NCBI GenBank assembly: GCA_963745915.1
Contig: CAVUZA010000002.1
Location: forward strand, 1,674,001 to 1,738,000
Direction of reading: 5' to 3'
DNA length: 64,000 nucleotides
Source: VRUE01 sp963745915
GTDB taxonomy: Bacteria > Actinomycetota > Thermoleophilia > Solirubrobacterales > 70-9
Shown here in pieces: positions 29,641-39,437 of the stretch. Position numbers and translations under genes: made by a program. The number at the start of each line of letters is the position of its first letter. Position 1 is the first letter of the stretch. The notes under the pieces are model-generated. The model was given only the letters and a program-made list of their open reading frames with translations, had not been told where the DNA came from and did no database searches.

Positions 29641-29988
29641 ATGCGGATCGAGGTACGCGGGCGCAACGTCGAGATTACGGACGAGCTTCGGGGACACGTC
29701 ACCAGGCGGTTCCGCCGGGTCGGCAAGCAGGTCTCCGAGTTGGCGATGCTCGATGTCGAGCTCCACGAAGAGCGCAACCCGTCGATCGACGACAACCAGG
29801 TCGCCTCGGCGACCCTGCGGCTCAAGGGGGTCACGATCCACGCCAGCGAGGCCTCGCCGAGCATGGCCCACACGATCCACGAGCTGGCCGAGGACGTGCG
29901 CCGGCAGGTCAAGAAGCACCGCGAGCTGCGCCGCAAGCGCAGCCGCACGCGCAAGGCGGTGGCGAGGATGCGGGGACGCACCGCCTGA
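29641..29988 (+). CDS. hpf: Ribosome hibernation promoting factor (short HPF/RaiA type)
   Basis: A 115-residue protein with only the beta-alpha-beta-beta-beta-alpha domain that binds the 30S decoding region and silences or protects ribosomes in stationary phase. It starts MRIEVRGRNVEITDELRGHV and ends with a basic tail (RRQVKKHRELRRKRSRTRK). Long-form actinobacterial HPFs of about 200+ residues carry a C-terminal dimerisation domain, which is missing here. A strong AAGGAGG site and its own promoter suggest regulated, efficient expression. Just upstream of secA, as in many bacteria. Confidence 0.92.
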   Translation: MRIEVRGRNVEITDELRGHVTRRFRRVGKQVSELAMLDVELHEERNPSIDDNQVASATLRLKGVTIHASEASPSMAHTIHELAEDVRRQVKKHRELRRKRSRTRKAVARMRGRTA

Positions 29989-30015
29989 GCAGGACCCCAT
30001 CGCTACCCTTGGACC

Positions 30016-32859
<2,844 letters not shown>

Positions 32860-32866
32860 GTCCCCG

Positions 32867-33238
32867 GTGATCCACGACCCGGTCCGGGAGTTCATCCGGG
32901 CGTTCAACGACGGGGACCTGGACGGCTTTGTCGAGGTGTTGGACCCCGAGGTGGAGCTGCACTCGATGCGGGGGCTGCGGAAGGGGCGGGAGGCGGCGCG
33001 GTTGTGGGCGACGCGGCCGCCCGGCGGGGTGCAGCAGACGATCGAGTTGGAGGAGCTGTACGAGGAAGGGCTCGAGTCCGGCCACGGGCGGGCTGTGGCG
33101 CTGATCCGCCGCGTCTGGCGCTGGGAAGAGGACGGCTCGCACGCCTCGACCGACGAGATGGCCTGGCTCTTCGAGCTCAGCGACCACAGGGTCCGCAGAC
33201 TGGCGCCCCTACGAGGACCGCTCCGCGGCGCTGGGTAA
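32867..33238 (+). CDS. SnoaL/NTF2-like small protein
   Basis: A 123-residue protein with the pattern of the SnoaL-like/NTF2 superfamily: an N-terminal helix VREFIRAFNDGDLDGFVEVL, then DPEVELHSMRGLRKGREAARLW, then alternating strands (RAVALIRRVWRWEED, EMAWLFELSDHRV). Members range from ketosteroid isomerase-like enzymes to carriers; no catalytic residues are clear enough to name a reaction. The GTG start is 7 bases after the secA stop. The 3' end contains the prfB promoter-like TAAGCT. Confidence 0.75.
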   Translation: MIHDPVREFIRAFNDGDLDGFVEVLDPEVELHSMRGLRKGREAARLWATRPPGGVQQTIELEELYEEGLESGHGRAVALIRRVWRWEEDGSHASTDEMAWLFELSDHRVRRLAPLRGPLRGAG

Positions 33239-33247
33239 GCTGCGCCG

Positions 33248-34367
33248 GTGACCGAGACCGCGTCAACCGAGTCGGTGCCGGCGCGGCTCAGCGCGATCCG
33301 CGATCAGTTGAAGCTGCTCGCGGACTATCTTTGACCCGGCTGCGCTGGAAGCCGAGATCGAGCGGCTCGAGGCCGAGATGCAGGGCGCGGGCTTCTGGGA
33401 CGACCAGGACGCCGCCGCCCGCACCTCCGCCGCCCACGCCCGCGCCCAGCGGCGGCTGAAGACCTTCCGCGAGCTCGAGGCCGAGGCCGGCGACCTCGGC
33501 GAGCTGGCCGAGCTGGCCGAGGAGGACGAGGAGATGGCGGGCGAGCTGCTCGCCCAGCTGGCGACGGTCGAGCGGCGCCTCGACGGGCTCGAAGAGGCGC
33601 GCCTGTTCAGCGGCGCCTACGACGCCGGCGACGCCGTGGTCAGCGTCCACGCCGGAGCGGGGGGGACCGACTCCCAGGACTGGGCCGAGATGCTGCTGCG
33701 CATGTACCTGCGCTGGGCCGAGCGGCGCGGCTTCGAGGTCGAGATGAAGGAGGCCTCGCCGGGGGAGGAGGCGGGGCTGAAGTCGGCGACCTTCATCGCC
33801 CGCGGCGAGAACGCCTACGGCCTCTTCGCCGCCGAGCGCGGCGTCCACCGCCTGGTGCGGATCTCCCCCTTCGACTCCTCGGCGCGCCGCCACACCAGCT
33901 TCGCCCAGCTCGACGTCGGCCCGCTGGTCGACGAGGGGGTCGAGGTCGAGGTCGACGACGCCGACCTGCGGGTCGACACCTACCGCGCCTCCGGCGCCGG
34001 CGGCCAGCACGTCAACAAGACCGACTCCGCGGTGCGCATCACCCACCTCCCGACCGGCGTCGTCGTCCAGTGCCAGAACGAGCGCTCGCAGACGCAGAAC
34101 AAGGCGGCGGCGATGCAGCTGCTGCGCTCGAAGCTGATCGAGCTCGAGGAGCGCAAACGCTCCGAAGCGCTGGCGGCCGAGCGCGGCGAGGTCAAGGACG
34201 TCGCCTGGGGCTCACAGATCCGCAGCTACTTCCTCCACCCCGACCAGCGGGTCAAGGACCACCGCACCGGGCATGAGGTTGGGGACGCCGAGCGGGTGCT
34301 CGACGGCGACCTCGACGCTTTCATTCGCGACTACCTCAACAAGACGGCGGCTTCGTCGGCGAATTAG
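33248..34367 (+). CDS. prfB: Peptide chain release factor 2, read through a programmed +1 frameshift
   Basis: RF2 reads UAA and UGA. The first 28 codons run from GTG at 33248 in one frame to an in-frame UGA; a +1 shift at CTT TGA C then continues for 344 codons, giving about 372 residues, the normal RF2 length. The second frame carries the RF2 tripeptide SPF (RISPFDSSARRHTS) and the GGQ loop SGAGGQHVNKTDSAVRITH. A -10-like TAAGCT ends 6 bases before the GTG. When RF2 is scarce the ribosome pauses at UGA and shifts, so RF2 controls its own synthesis. Reading only from 33378 would miss the N-terminal domain. Confidence 0.95.
33329..33335 (+). other. prfB +1 frameshift site
   Basis: The slippery sequence CTTTGAC is exactly the canonical one (CUU slides to UUU at the UGA stop). 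The stimulatory Shine-Dalgarno-like AGGGGG that normally lies 3 bases upstream is replaced by GCGGAC, so stimulation would be weak. Continuity of the RF2 sequence across the site (ADYL to DPAALEAEIERLEAEM) shows the shift is used. Confidence 0.93.
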
Positions 34368-34375
34368 AGGGACGG

Positions 34376-34489
34376 GCGAGTCCGGGTGCCCCTCCCGGCT
34401 CAACTTTTTCCGAAGACAGGAGGGCGGCTGTCCGTGGAGGTCAGTGCGGAAAAAGTACAAGCCGCCGGGAGGGGCACCCGGACTCGCCC
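34376..34489. repeat. Palindromic element C
   Basis: Arms 34376-34401 and 34464-34489 are perfect complements over 26 bases and contain GTGCCCCTCCCGGC. Inside are a second inverted pair (ACTTTTTCCG and CGGAAAAAGT) and a small central hairpin (GACAG/CTGTC). It lies between convergent prfB and a hypothetical gene, and supplies the last 15 or so codons and stop of the latter. The design matches families A and B, but the core is different. Confidence 0.8.
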
Positions 34490-35031
34490 AGCGGCTTGAT
34501 CTGCACGACGAGCTTCAGCTTCTTGCGCGCGGGGCGGGTGAAGCGGAGGACGCCGCTTCGTCCCAGGTGACGCTTGAATGTGCCCAGGCGATGGGAGCCG
34601 CTCTTCAGCTTGATCTGCGCCGGGGTGGGTTCGAAGGTGGTGTAGCCGATCGTGATCTTGAGGCGGTTGTGGCGGGTCGTGGCGCGGGCGCTGGCGCTGC
34701 GCAGGGGGCAGGGCTCGGCTTCCTCGGCTTCGGCTTCGTCTTCTTCTTCGGAGCAGAATTCCGCGGCTTCTTCGGGGTCGAGCTCGGCGGCGATTTCGAG
34801 GCATTCGAGGTCCGTTTCTTCGCCTTCGAAGGCTTCTTCGTCTTCGAATTCGCCGGCGCTGGCGACGAATTCTCCGGCCGCTGGGACGAAGGCGGCGGCG
34901 GCCTTGGCCGGCGCGGTCAGCGGCGCCATCGCCGCCGCCAGCAGGCAGATCGCCAGCGCGGCCTGGAAGACGAGCACCAGGGGGCGCAGGGGGTCCGGGC
35001 GGGAGTCGTGCGGGCGCGGGCGGGAGTCCAT
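34441..35031 (-). CDS. Secreted or anchored acidic protein of unknown function
   Basis: A 196-residue protein with a hydrophobic N-terminal segment (LRPLVLVFQAALAICLLAAA, likely signal peptide), then a strongly acidic region (EFEDEEAFEGEETDLECLE and a later EEEDEAEAEEAE), then a basic C-terminal part with beta-strand character (NRLKITIGYTTFEPTPAQIK, KLKLVVQIKPLG). I do not recognise a family. The end of the frame runs into palindromic element C, so the natural C-terminus may have been replaced. The charge split suggests a surface protein; no function is claimed. Confidence 0.6.
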   Translation of the reverse strand: MDSRPRPHDSRPDPLRPLVLVFQAALAICLLAAAMAPLTAPAKAAAAFVPAAGEFVASAGEFEDEEAFEGEETDLECLEIAAELDPEEAAEFCSEEEDEAEAEEAEPCPLRSASARATTRHNRLKITIGYTTFEPTPAQIKLKSGSHRLGTFKRHLGRSGVLRFTRPARKKLKLVVQIKPLGESGCPSRRLVLFPH

Positions 35032-35114
35032 GCCGGCTCTGGATCGGCCGCTCTCGCCGTTTCCTTGAGCGCCGCGGGCGCGCCTGCGGGTTTACCCGGG
35101 TAGATTCAGCGGCG

Positions 35115-35996
35115 ATGCAACAGGGGTCACCGCCAGAGTTGGACGGCGTCAGCCACCGCTACGTCGAGGCCAACGGCGTCCGCCTGCACGTCGCCGAAGC
35201 GGGGGACGGCCCGCCGGTCCTCTGCCTGCACGGCTGGCCGCAGCACTGGTGGATCTGGCGCAAGCTGATTCCCGAGCTGGCCGGTGAGCGGCGCCTGATC
35301 TGCCCCGACCTGCGTGGCTTCGGCTGGAGCGATGCCCCGGCCGGGCGCTACGAGATCCAGGAGCTGGCCGACGACATGCTCGCCCTGCTGGACGCCCTGG
35401 AGCTGGACCGGGTCGACCTGATCGGCCACGACTGGGGCGGCTACGCCGGCTTCCTGCTCTGCCTCGGGGCGCCGCAGCGGGTGCGCCACTACCTGGCGCT
35501 TGGCATCGTCCACCCCTTCTTCCAGCCGCCCGCCGTCTCGCCGGCGACGCTGAAGCGGACCGCCTACCAGTTCGTCCTCGCCACCCCCGGCCTCGGCCCC
35601 GCGGTGCTGCGCCGCACCGGCCTGGTCGGCCTCGCCCTGCGCCGCGGCGCCCACCCGGACATGCGCTGGAGCGAGGAGGAGGTCGATTGCTTCGCCGCCA
35701 GCTTCCGGCCCCGCGACCACGCGCGGGCCTCCTCCGCCGTCTACCGCAGCTTCCTCACCCGCGAGCTGCCGCGGCTCAAAGCGGGCCACTACCGCAGCCA
35801 GCGCCTCACCGTGCCGACCCTGATCCTGGCCGGCGAGGCCGACCCGGTGATCCGCGCCGACGTCCTCGCCGGCTTCGAGCCCTACGCGGATGAGATGAGC
35901 GTCGAGACGGTCGAGCGCTGCGGGCACTTCGTCGCCGAGGAGCGCCCCGACCTGGTCGCCGCCCGCGCCCGTGAGCTGTTCGGCTCGCCCGCCTAG
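35115..35996 (+). CDS. Alpha/beta hydrolase (epoxide hydrolase/haloalkane dehalogenase-like)
   Basis: A 293-residue alpha/beta-hydrolase with the oxyanion segment CLHGWPQHWWIWRKLIPEL, the nucleophile elbow GHDWGGYAG (Asp nucleophile, as in epoxide hydrolases and dehalogenases), and a late His in ERCGHFVAEERPD. The lid region includes FQPPAVSP. The Asp nucleophile rules out a plain esterase/lipase. TAGATT stands 8 bases before the ATG as a likely -10. The stop overlaps the stop of the convergent ogt gene by four bases. Confidence 0.85.
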   Translation: MQQGSPPELDGVSHRYVEANGVRLHVAEAGDGPPVLCLHGWPQHWWIWRKLIPELAGERRLICPDLRGFGWSDAPAGRYEIQELADDMLALLDALELDRVDLIGHDWGGYAGFLLCLGAPQRVRHYLALGIVHPFFQPPAVSPATLKRTAYQFVLATPGLGPAVLRRTGLVGLALRRGAHPDMRWSEEEVDCFAASFRPRDHARASSAVYRSFLTRELPRLKAGHYRSQRLTVPTLILAGEADPVIRADVLAGFEPYADEMSVETVERCGHFVAEERPDLVAARARELFGSPA

Positions 35997-36544
35997 AGCA
36001 CGCCCTCCATCTTCAGCAGCGCCTCCTTCATCGGCAGGCCGCCGCCGTAGCCGCCGAGGCCGCCGCCGCTGCGCAGCACCCGGTGGCAGGGGACGATGAC
36101 CGGGATCGGGTTGGTGCCGCAGGCGGTGCCGGCGGCGCGCACGGCGCGCTCGTTGCCGGCCCTGCGGGCCATCTCGGTGTAGGTCCGGGTTTCGCCGTAG
36201 GGGATGCGGTTGATCGCGTGCTGGACCCGGCCGCGGAAGCCGGTGGTCAGCTGCCAGTCGATCGGCAGGTCGAACTCGGTCAGCTTGCCGGCGAAGTAGA
36301 GGTCGAGCTCGCGGCGCGCCCGGTCGAGCTTCGCCGGGGCCTCGAGCACGCGGGGGGAGACCTTCGCCGCCAGCTCCTCGAGCGTCTCCCCGGGGTCGTA
36401 GTTGGGCAGGTTGAGGCGGACGATTCCGCGCCGGGTGGCGGCGACGAGCAGCGTCCCGAAGGGCGAGTCGACGTTGGCGTAGGCGACGTCGAGCAGCCCC
36501 TCGGCGTCGGCGCGCTCGGCGAGGCGTCGCAGTGGGTCCTTCAT
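35993..36544 (-). CDS. ogt: Methylated-DNA--protein-cysteine methyltransferase
   Basis: Suicide repair protein that moves the alkyl group from O6-alkylguanine to its own Cys. The 183-residue product has the N-terminal ribonuclease-H-like part, the DNA-binding helix region (YGETRTYTEMARRAGNERAV), the active site IPVIVPCHRVL, and GGLGGYGGGLPMKEALL. The ATG at 36544 overlaps the stop of the upstream sigma factor gene by four bases, so the two are one operon. The longer frame upstream covers the sigma gene out of frame and is not coding. Confidence 0.94.
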   Translation of the reverse strand: MKDPLRRLAERADAEGLLDVAYANVDSPFGTLLVAATRRGIVRLNLPNYDPGETLEELAAKVSPRVLEAPAKLDRARRELDLYFAGKLTEFDLPIDWQLTTGFRGRVQHAINRIPYGETRTYTEMARRAGNERAVRAAGTACGTNPIPVIVPCHRVLRSGGGLGGYGGGLPMKEALLKMEGVL

Positions 36545-37005
36545 GCCAGCTCCTCTCGCAGTCGCTTGATGCCCTCGTGCAGGCTGCGGCGGGCCGCCTC
36601 CGGCGAGCAGCCGAGCGCCGCGGCGATCTCGGCGTGGGGCAGGTCGGAGCCGTAGCGCAGGGCGACGGCGGCCCGCTGCTTCGGCGGCAGCGCCCCGACC
36701 AGCTCCCAGATCCCGTCGTCGCCGGGCAGCGGGTCTTCGACCCCGCTCTCGGCCACCTCGGCGACCGGCAGCGGCCGCCTGCCGCTGGCCCGGTGATGGT
36801 CGATTGCCTTGCGGTGGGCGATCGTCAGCAGCCAGCCGCGCAGGTTGCCGGCGTCCCCCAGCTTCGGGTAGGCCCGCAGCGCCGCGAGGAAGGTCTCCTG
36901 GAAGCAGTCCTCGGCGTCGGCCCGCCCGACCGCACCGCGCAGCACGCCCATCACGTCGGCGGCGTGCTCGTCGAGCAGGGTCTGAAACGGCGGCAGCGCG
37001 TTCAC
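36541..37005 (-). CDS. ECF-type RNA polymerase sigma factor
   Basis: A 154-residue sigma-70 family protein with only regions 2 and 4: region 2 spans AEDCFQETFLAALRAYP and LRGWLLTIAHRKAIDHHR, region 4 the HTH LPPKQRAAVALRYGSDLPHA with EIAAALGCSPEAARRSLHEG. No anti-sigma gene is next to it; the partner is ogt, which suggests control of DNA-alkylation repair, by context only. GTG start at 37005; TTTAAT lies 7 bases upstream on the minus strand as a likely -10. An ATG four bases further upstream is out of frame. Confidence 0.92.
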   Translation of the reverse strand: MNALPPFQTLLDEHAADVMGVLRGAVGRADAEDCFQETFLAALRAYPKLGDAGNLRGWLLTIAHRKAIDHHRASGRRPLPVAEVAESGVEDPLPGDDGIWELVGALPPKQRAAVALRYGSDLPHAEIAAALGCSPEAARRSLHEGIKRLREELA

Positions 37006-37038
37006 TCATGGGATTAAACGCCGTTGGTGCATAGAACG

Positions 37039-37145
37039 TGAGAGCGATGTCCGCCCCTCCCCTGGAGGCCGTCGCGCAGCAGATCCGCGCTGTCCTGCGC
37101 AAGGTGGACACAAAGCCTCCCGGGGAGGGGCGGCCATCGCTCTCA
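37039..37145. repeat. Palindromic element family A, copy 2 (A2)
   Basis: Outer arms (TGAGAGCGATG and complement, continuing through CCGCCCCTCCCC) pair over about 27 bases with two mismatches. The core starts GAGGCCGTCGCGCAGCAG and ends GTGGACACAAAGCCTCC, matching A1 and A3. It lies between the divergently oriented sigma factor gene and the small HTH gene, so it occupies their shared upstream region. Confidence 0.85.
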
Positions 37146-37178
37146 GCCCCCCACCCGCCGCTGATCTTGGGTGCACCA

Positions 37179-37391
37179 ATGTCCGATCTGCAGGAGCTGG
37201 TCGAGCGGGCGCTGGCCGTGGAAGTCGGAATGTCGAAGGCAGAACTGGCGCGGGCGATCGGGAAGGAGCCGTCGAGCATCCGCCGGTTCTTCACGGCGAA
37301 AGTCAACCCTGAGCTGAAGACCGTGGCCGCGGTGGCCGATGTCCTCGGGGCCCGGCTCCCGGTGCGGTCCGTGCGCGCGGCGCGTCGCTGA
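37179..37391 (+). CDS. Small helix-turn-helix protein (XRE-like)
   Basis: A 70-residue protein that is essentially one HTH domain: SKAELARAIGKEPSSIRRFF followed by NPELKTVAAVADVLGARLPV, the XRE/Cro pattern. It could be a transcription regulator or an antitoxin-like protein; no toxin gene adjoins. The ATG at 37179 is chosen because the longer frame runs back through palindromic element A2. A hairpin directly follows the stop codon. Confidence 0.65.
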   Translation: MSDLQELVERALAVEVGMSKAELARAIGKEPSSIRRFFTAKVNPELKTVAAVADVLGARLPVRSVRAARR

Positions 37392-37430
37392 GTGATCGAT
37401 TTGCCCCGTATGTGGGGGTCAATCGATCAC
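37392..37430. terminator. Hairpin after the HTH gene (terminator or operator)
   Basis: GTGATCGATT and AATCGATCAC pair perfectly, with CCCC/GGGG extending the stem inside. It begins one base after the stop codon. No T-run follows, so intrinsic termination is not assured; it could also be an operator. Confidence 0.5.
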
Positions 37431-37484
37431 CCGCCACCGAGAGGTCTGCCCCGTCGGATTGCAACCTTGATCTAGGGTGGCCTA

Positions 37485-38384
37485 TTGGCCGACCTGAATC
37501 TGGGTATCCACTTGAAAGAGCACGGGGCTGTGAGCGACTTGAATCTCGGGGTGATCGTCGAGCGGGCGCTGGCCGAGGACGTCGGCGGCGGCGACGTGAC
37601 CGCGGAGGCGACGGTGAGCGGCGGGGCGCGGGCGCGGGCGCGGATCGTGCAGAAGCAGCCCGGGGTCGTCTTCGGGCTGGCGGCGGTGGCCGAGGCGATG
37701 CGGCAGTGCGGGGTGGAGGACGTCGACAACCTCGTGGTCGAGGGCCAGTGGCGCGAGCAGGTGCCGGCCGAGGTCGCCTTCGCCGCCGGGCCGGCGCGCG
37801 GCCTGCTGGCGGCGGAGCGCACGGCGCTCAACTTCCTCGGCCACCTCTCCGGGATCGCAACCCTGACCGCGCGCTTCGTCGAGGCGGTCGCCGGCACCGG
37901 GGCGGCGATCCTCGACACCCGCAAGACCACGCCGGGCCTGCGCGAGCTGGAGAAGGCGGCGGTGCTCGCCGGCGGCGGGCGCAACCACCGCATGGGCCTC
38001 TTCGACGCGATCCTGATCAAGGAGAACCACATCGCCCTCGCCGGCAGCCTGGCCAAGGCGGTCCACGCCGCGCGCACCACCCAGTCCGAGCTCGCGGTCG
38101 AGGTCGAGTGCCGCAACCTCGACGAGGTCGCCTACGCGCTCGGCACCGGCGCCGACGTCCTGCTGCTCGACAACATGGACGCCGGCACCCTGCGCAAGGC
38201 GGTCGAGCTGCGCGACGGCCACGCCGGCAGGGCCGGCGGCGGCCCCTCGCTGGAGGCCTCGGGCGGCGTCAGCTTGGAGACCGTTCGAACCATCGCCGAG
38301 TCGGGCGTCGACTTCATCTCCGTAGGCGCCCTAACTCATTCTGCTCCAACGCTCGATTTCAGCCTGCTCCTGGATCCGGCTTGA
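37485..38384 (+). CDS. nadC: Nicotinate-nucleotide pyrophosphorylase (quinolinate phosphoribosyltransferase)
   Basis: Converts quinolinate and PRPP to nicotinate mononucleotide in NAD synthesis. The 299-residue protein has AERTALNFLGHLSGIATLTA, LDTRKTTPGLRELEKAAVLA, GGGRNHRMGLFDAILIKENH and a DVLLLDNMD strand. TAGGGT ends 6 bases before the TTG start, a leaderless-type promoter. Around residues 245-258 the loop DGHAGRAGGGPSLEASGG is longer than usual. nadA lies 1 kb downstream on the same strand; nadB is not in the window. Confidence 0.95.
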   Translation: MADLNLGIHLKEHGAVSDLNLGVIVERALAEDVGGGDVTAEATVSGGARARARIVQKQPGVVFGLAAVAEAMRQCGVEDVDNLVVEGQWREQVPAEVAFAAGPARGLLAAERTALNFLGHLSGIATLTARFVEAVAGTGAAILDTRKTTPGLRELEKAAVLAGGGRNHRMGLFDAILIKENHIALAGSLAKAVHAARTTQSELAVEVECRNLDEVAYALGTGADVLLLDNMDAGTLRKAVELRDGHAGRAGGGPSLEASGGVSLETVRTIAESGVDFISVGALTHSAPTLDFSLLLDPA

Positions 38385-38386
38385 GT

Positions 38387-38493
38387 GGAGAGGACGGGCG
38401 CCCCTCCCCAGGAGGCTCTGTGTCCACGCCCCGCAGGACGACCGACGATTCAGCTGCGCGACGGCCTCCGGGGGAGGGGCGCCCGTCCTCTCC
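38387..38493. repeat. Palindromic element family A, copy 3 (A3), reversed
   Basis: Arms 38387-38409 and 38471-38493 are perfect complements over 23 bases and contain GCGCCCCTCCCC. The core is family A in reverse orientation: on the minus strand it reads GAGGCCGTCGCGCAGCTG at one end and GTGGACACAGAGCCTCC at the other. It lies between the convergent ends of nadC and the Fpg-like gene. Confidence 0.85.
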
Positions 38494-38505
38494 TCCCACG
38501 CTGCC

Positions 38506-39351
38506 TCACTTGAGCAGGCGGGAGAGGCGGCGGTCCTTGAGGATGCGGCCGTTGGTCTGCTCCTCGGGGCAATACGTCGTTTGGTGCTCTGAGAAGTAGA
38601 CGGCCTCGAGCTGCGTGCCGCAGCGAGGGCATGGTGTGCCCTCGCGTTTGTGGACCTGGAGCGGCATCGGGGCCTTGTCGGGGAGCTGGTCCGGGATGGT
38701 GCGCTCGTAGTGCTCGATCGCGTCGCCCAGGACGTGGAGCGCGGCGTGCAGGCGCTCGACCTCCTCGCTGCTCAGCTCCGAGCCCTGCTTGAACGGCGAG
38801 AGTCTCGCCTCCCAGAGGATCTCGTCGACCCAGGAGCGGCCGATGCCGGCGATGTCGCCCTGGTGGCGCAGCAGCGGGTGCAGGTGGCGGGGCTGGTCGA
38901 TCAGCGCCGCGAACTGGGCCAGCGGCGGCGCCGGCCAGGCCTCCGGGCCGAGCCGGGCGACGGCCTCGTCCTCCCCGACGGCGCCGGCCGGCAGCAGCTT
39001 CGCCCAGGCCCGCTGCCTGGTCCCGAACTCGCGCAGGCGCAGCTCGCGGCCGCCCTCGAGCCGCAGCAGCACCCGCGAGGCGCGGTCTTTGGGCGAGGCG
39101 CGCTTGTCGAAGACCCGCAGCCGCCCGGCCGACATCAGGTGGATCAGGAGGGCCAGGTCGCCGAGCTCGACCACCGGCATCTTCCCCACCCGCCGCACCC
39201 CGGTCAGCTCGCGGCCGGCCAGCGCTTCCAGCGGCGGCTCGAAGGTCTTCATCACGTTCATCCCCGGCGCCAGCGCCGACTCGACCACGGTCCCGGACAG
39301 CGCTGCGTCGAGCCGGCGCGCCGTGATCTCGACCTCGGGCAACTCGGGCAT
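38506..39351 (-). CDS. Formamidopyrimidine-DNA glycosylase/endonuclease VIII family protein
   Basis: Base-excision repair glycosylase-lyase. The 281-residue protein starts MPELPEVEITARRLDAALSG, where Pro2 and Glu3 are the catalytic residues, has the helix-two-turn-helix around DIAGIGRSWVDEILWEARLS, and a C-terminal zinc finger with CPRCGTQLEAVYFSEHQTTY and C following. The finger differs from the classic MutM one in its spacing, and the usual third Lys motif is not certain, so MutM versus Nei is left open. TAACCT ends 6 bases before the ATG on the minus strand. Divergent from nadA. Confidence 0.9.
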   Translation of the reverse strand: MPELPEVEITARRLDAALSGTVVESALAPGMNVMKTFEPPLEALAGRELTGVRRVGKMPVVELGDLALLIHLMSAGRLRVFDKRASPKDRASRVLLRLEGGRELRLREFGTRQRAWAKLLPAGAVGEDEAVARLGPEAWPAPPLAQFAALIDQPRHLHPLLRHQGDIAGIGRSWVDEILWEARLSPFKQGSELSSEEVERLHAALHVLGDAIEHYERTIPDQLPDKAPMPLQVHKREGTPCPRCGTQLEAVYFSEHQTTYCPEEQTNGRILKDRRLSRLLK

Positions 39352-39437
39352 GCCGAGAGGTTAGACTTGTAGGCACGTTCATTCGACTGGTTTCGAGGCG
39401 ACAGCCGGGCCAGCGAACATCAGGAAAGGAAGGGCTC

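Noticed and set aside
33378..34367. prfB as a 329-residue protein starting at an internal ATG
   Set aside because: The upstream 27 codons, the exact CTTTGAC site and the continuous RF2 N-terminal sequence show a programmed frameshift.
37412..38599. 395-codon frame over nadC and element A3
   Set aside because: Out-of-frame shadow of nadC. Its resemblance to the frame over A2 (GRPSPGG-VST) reflects shared element DNA, not a protein family.
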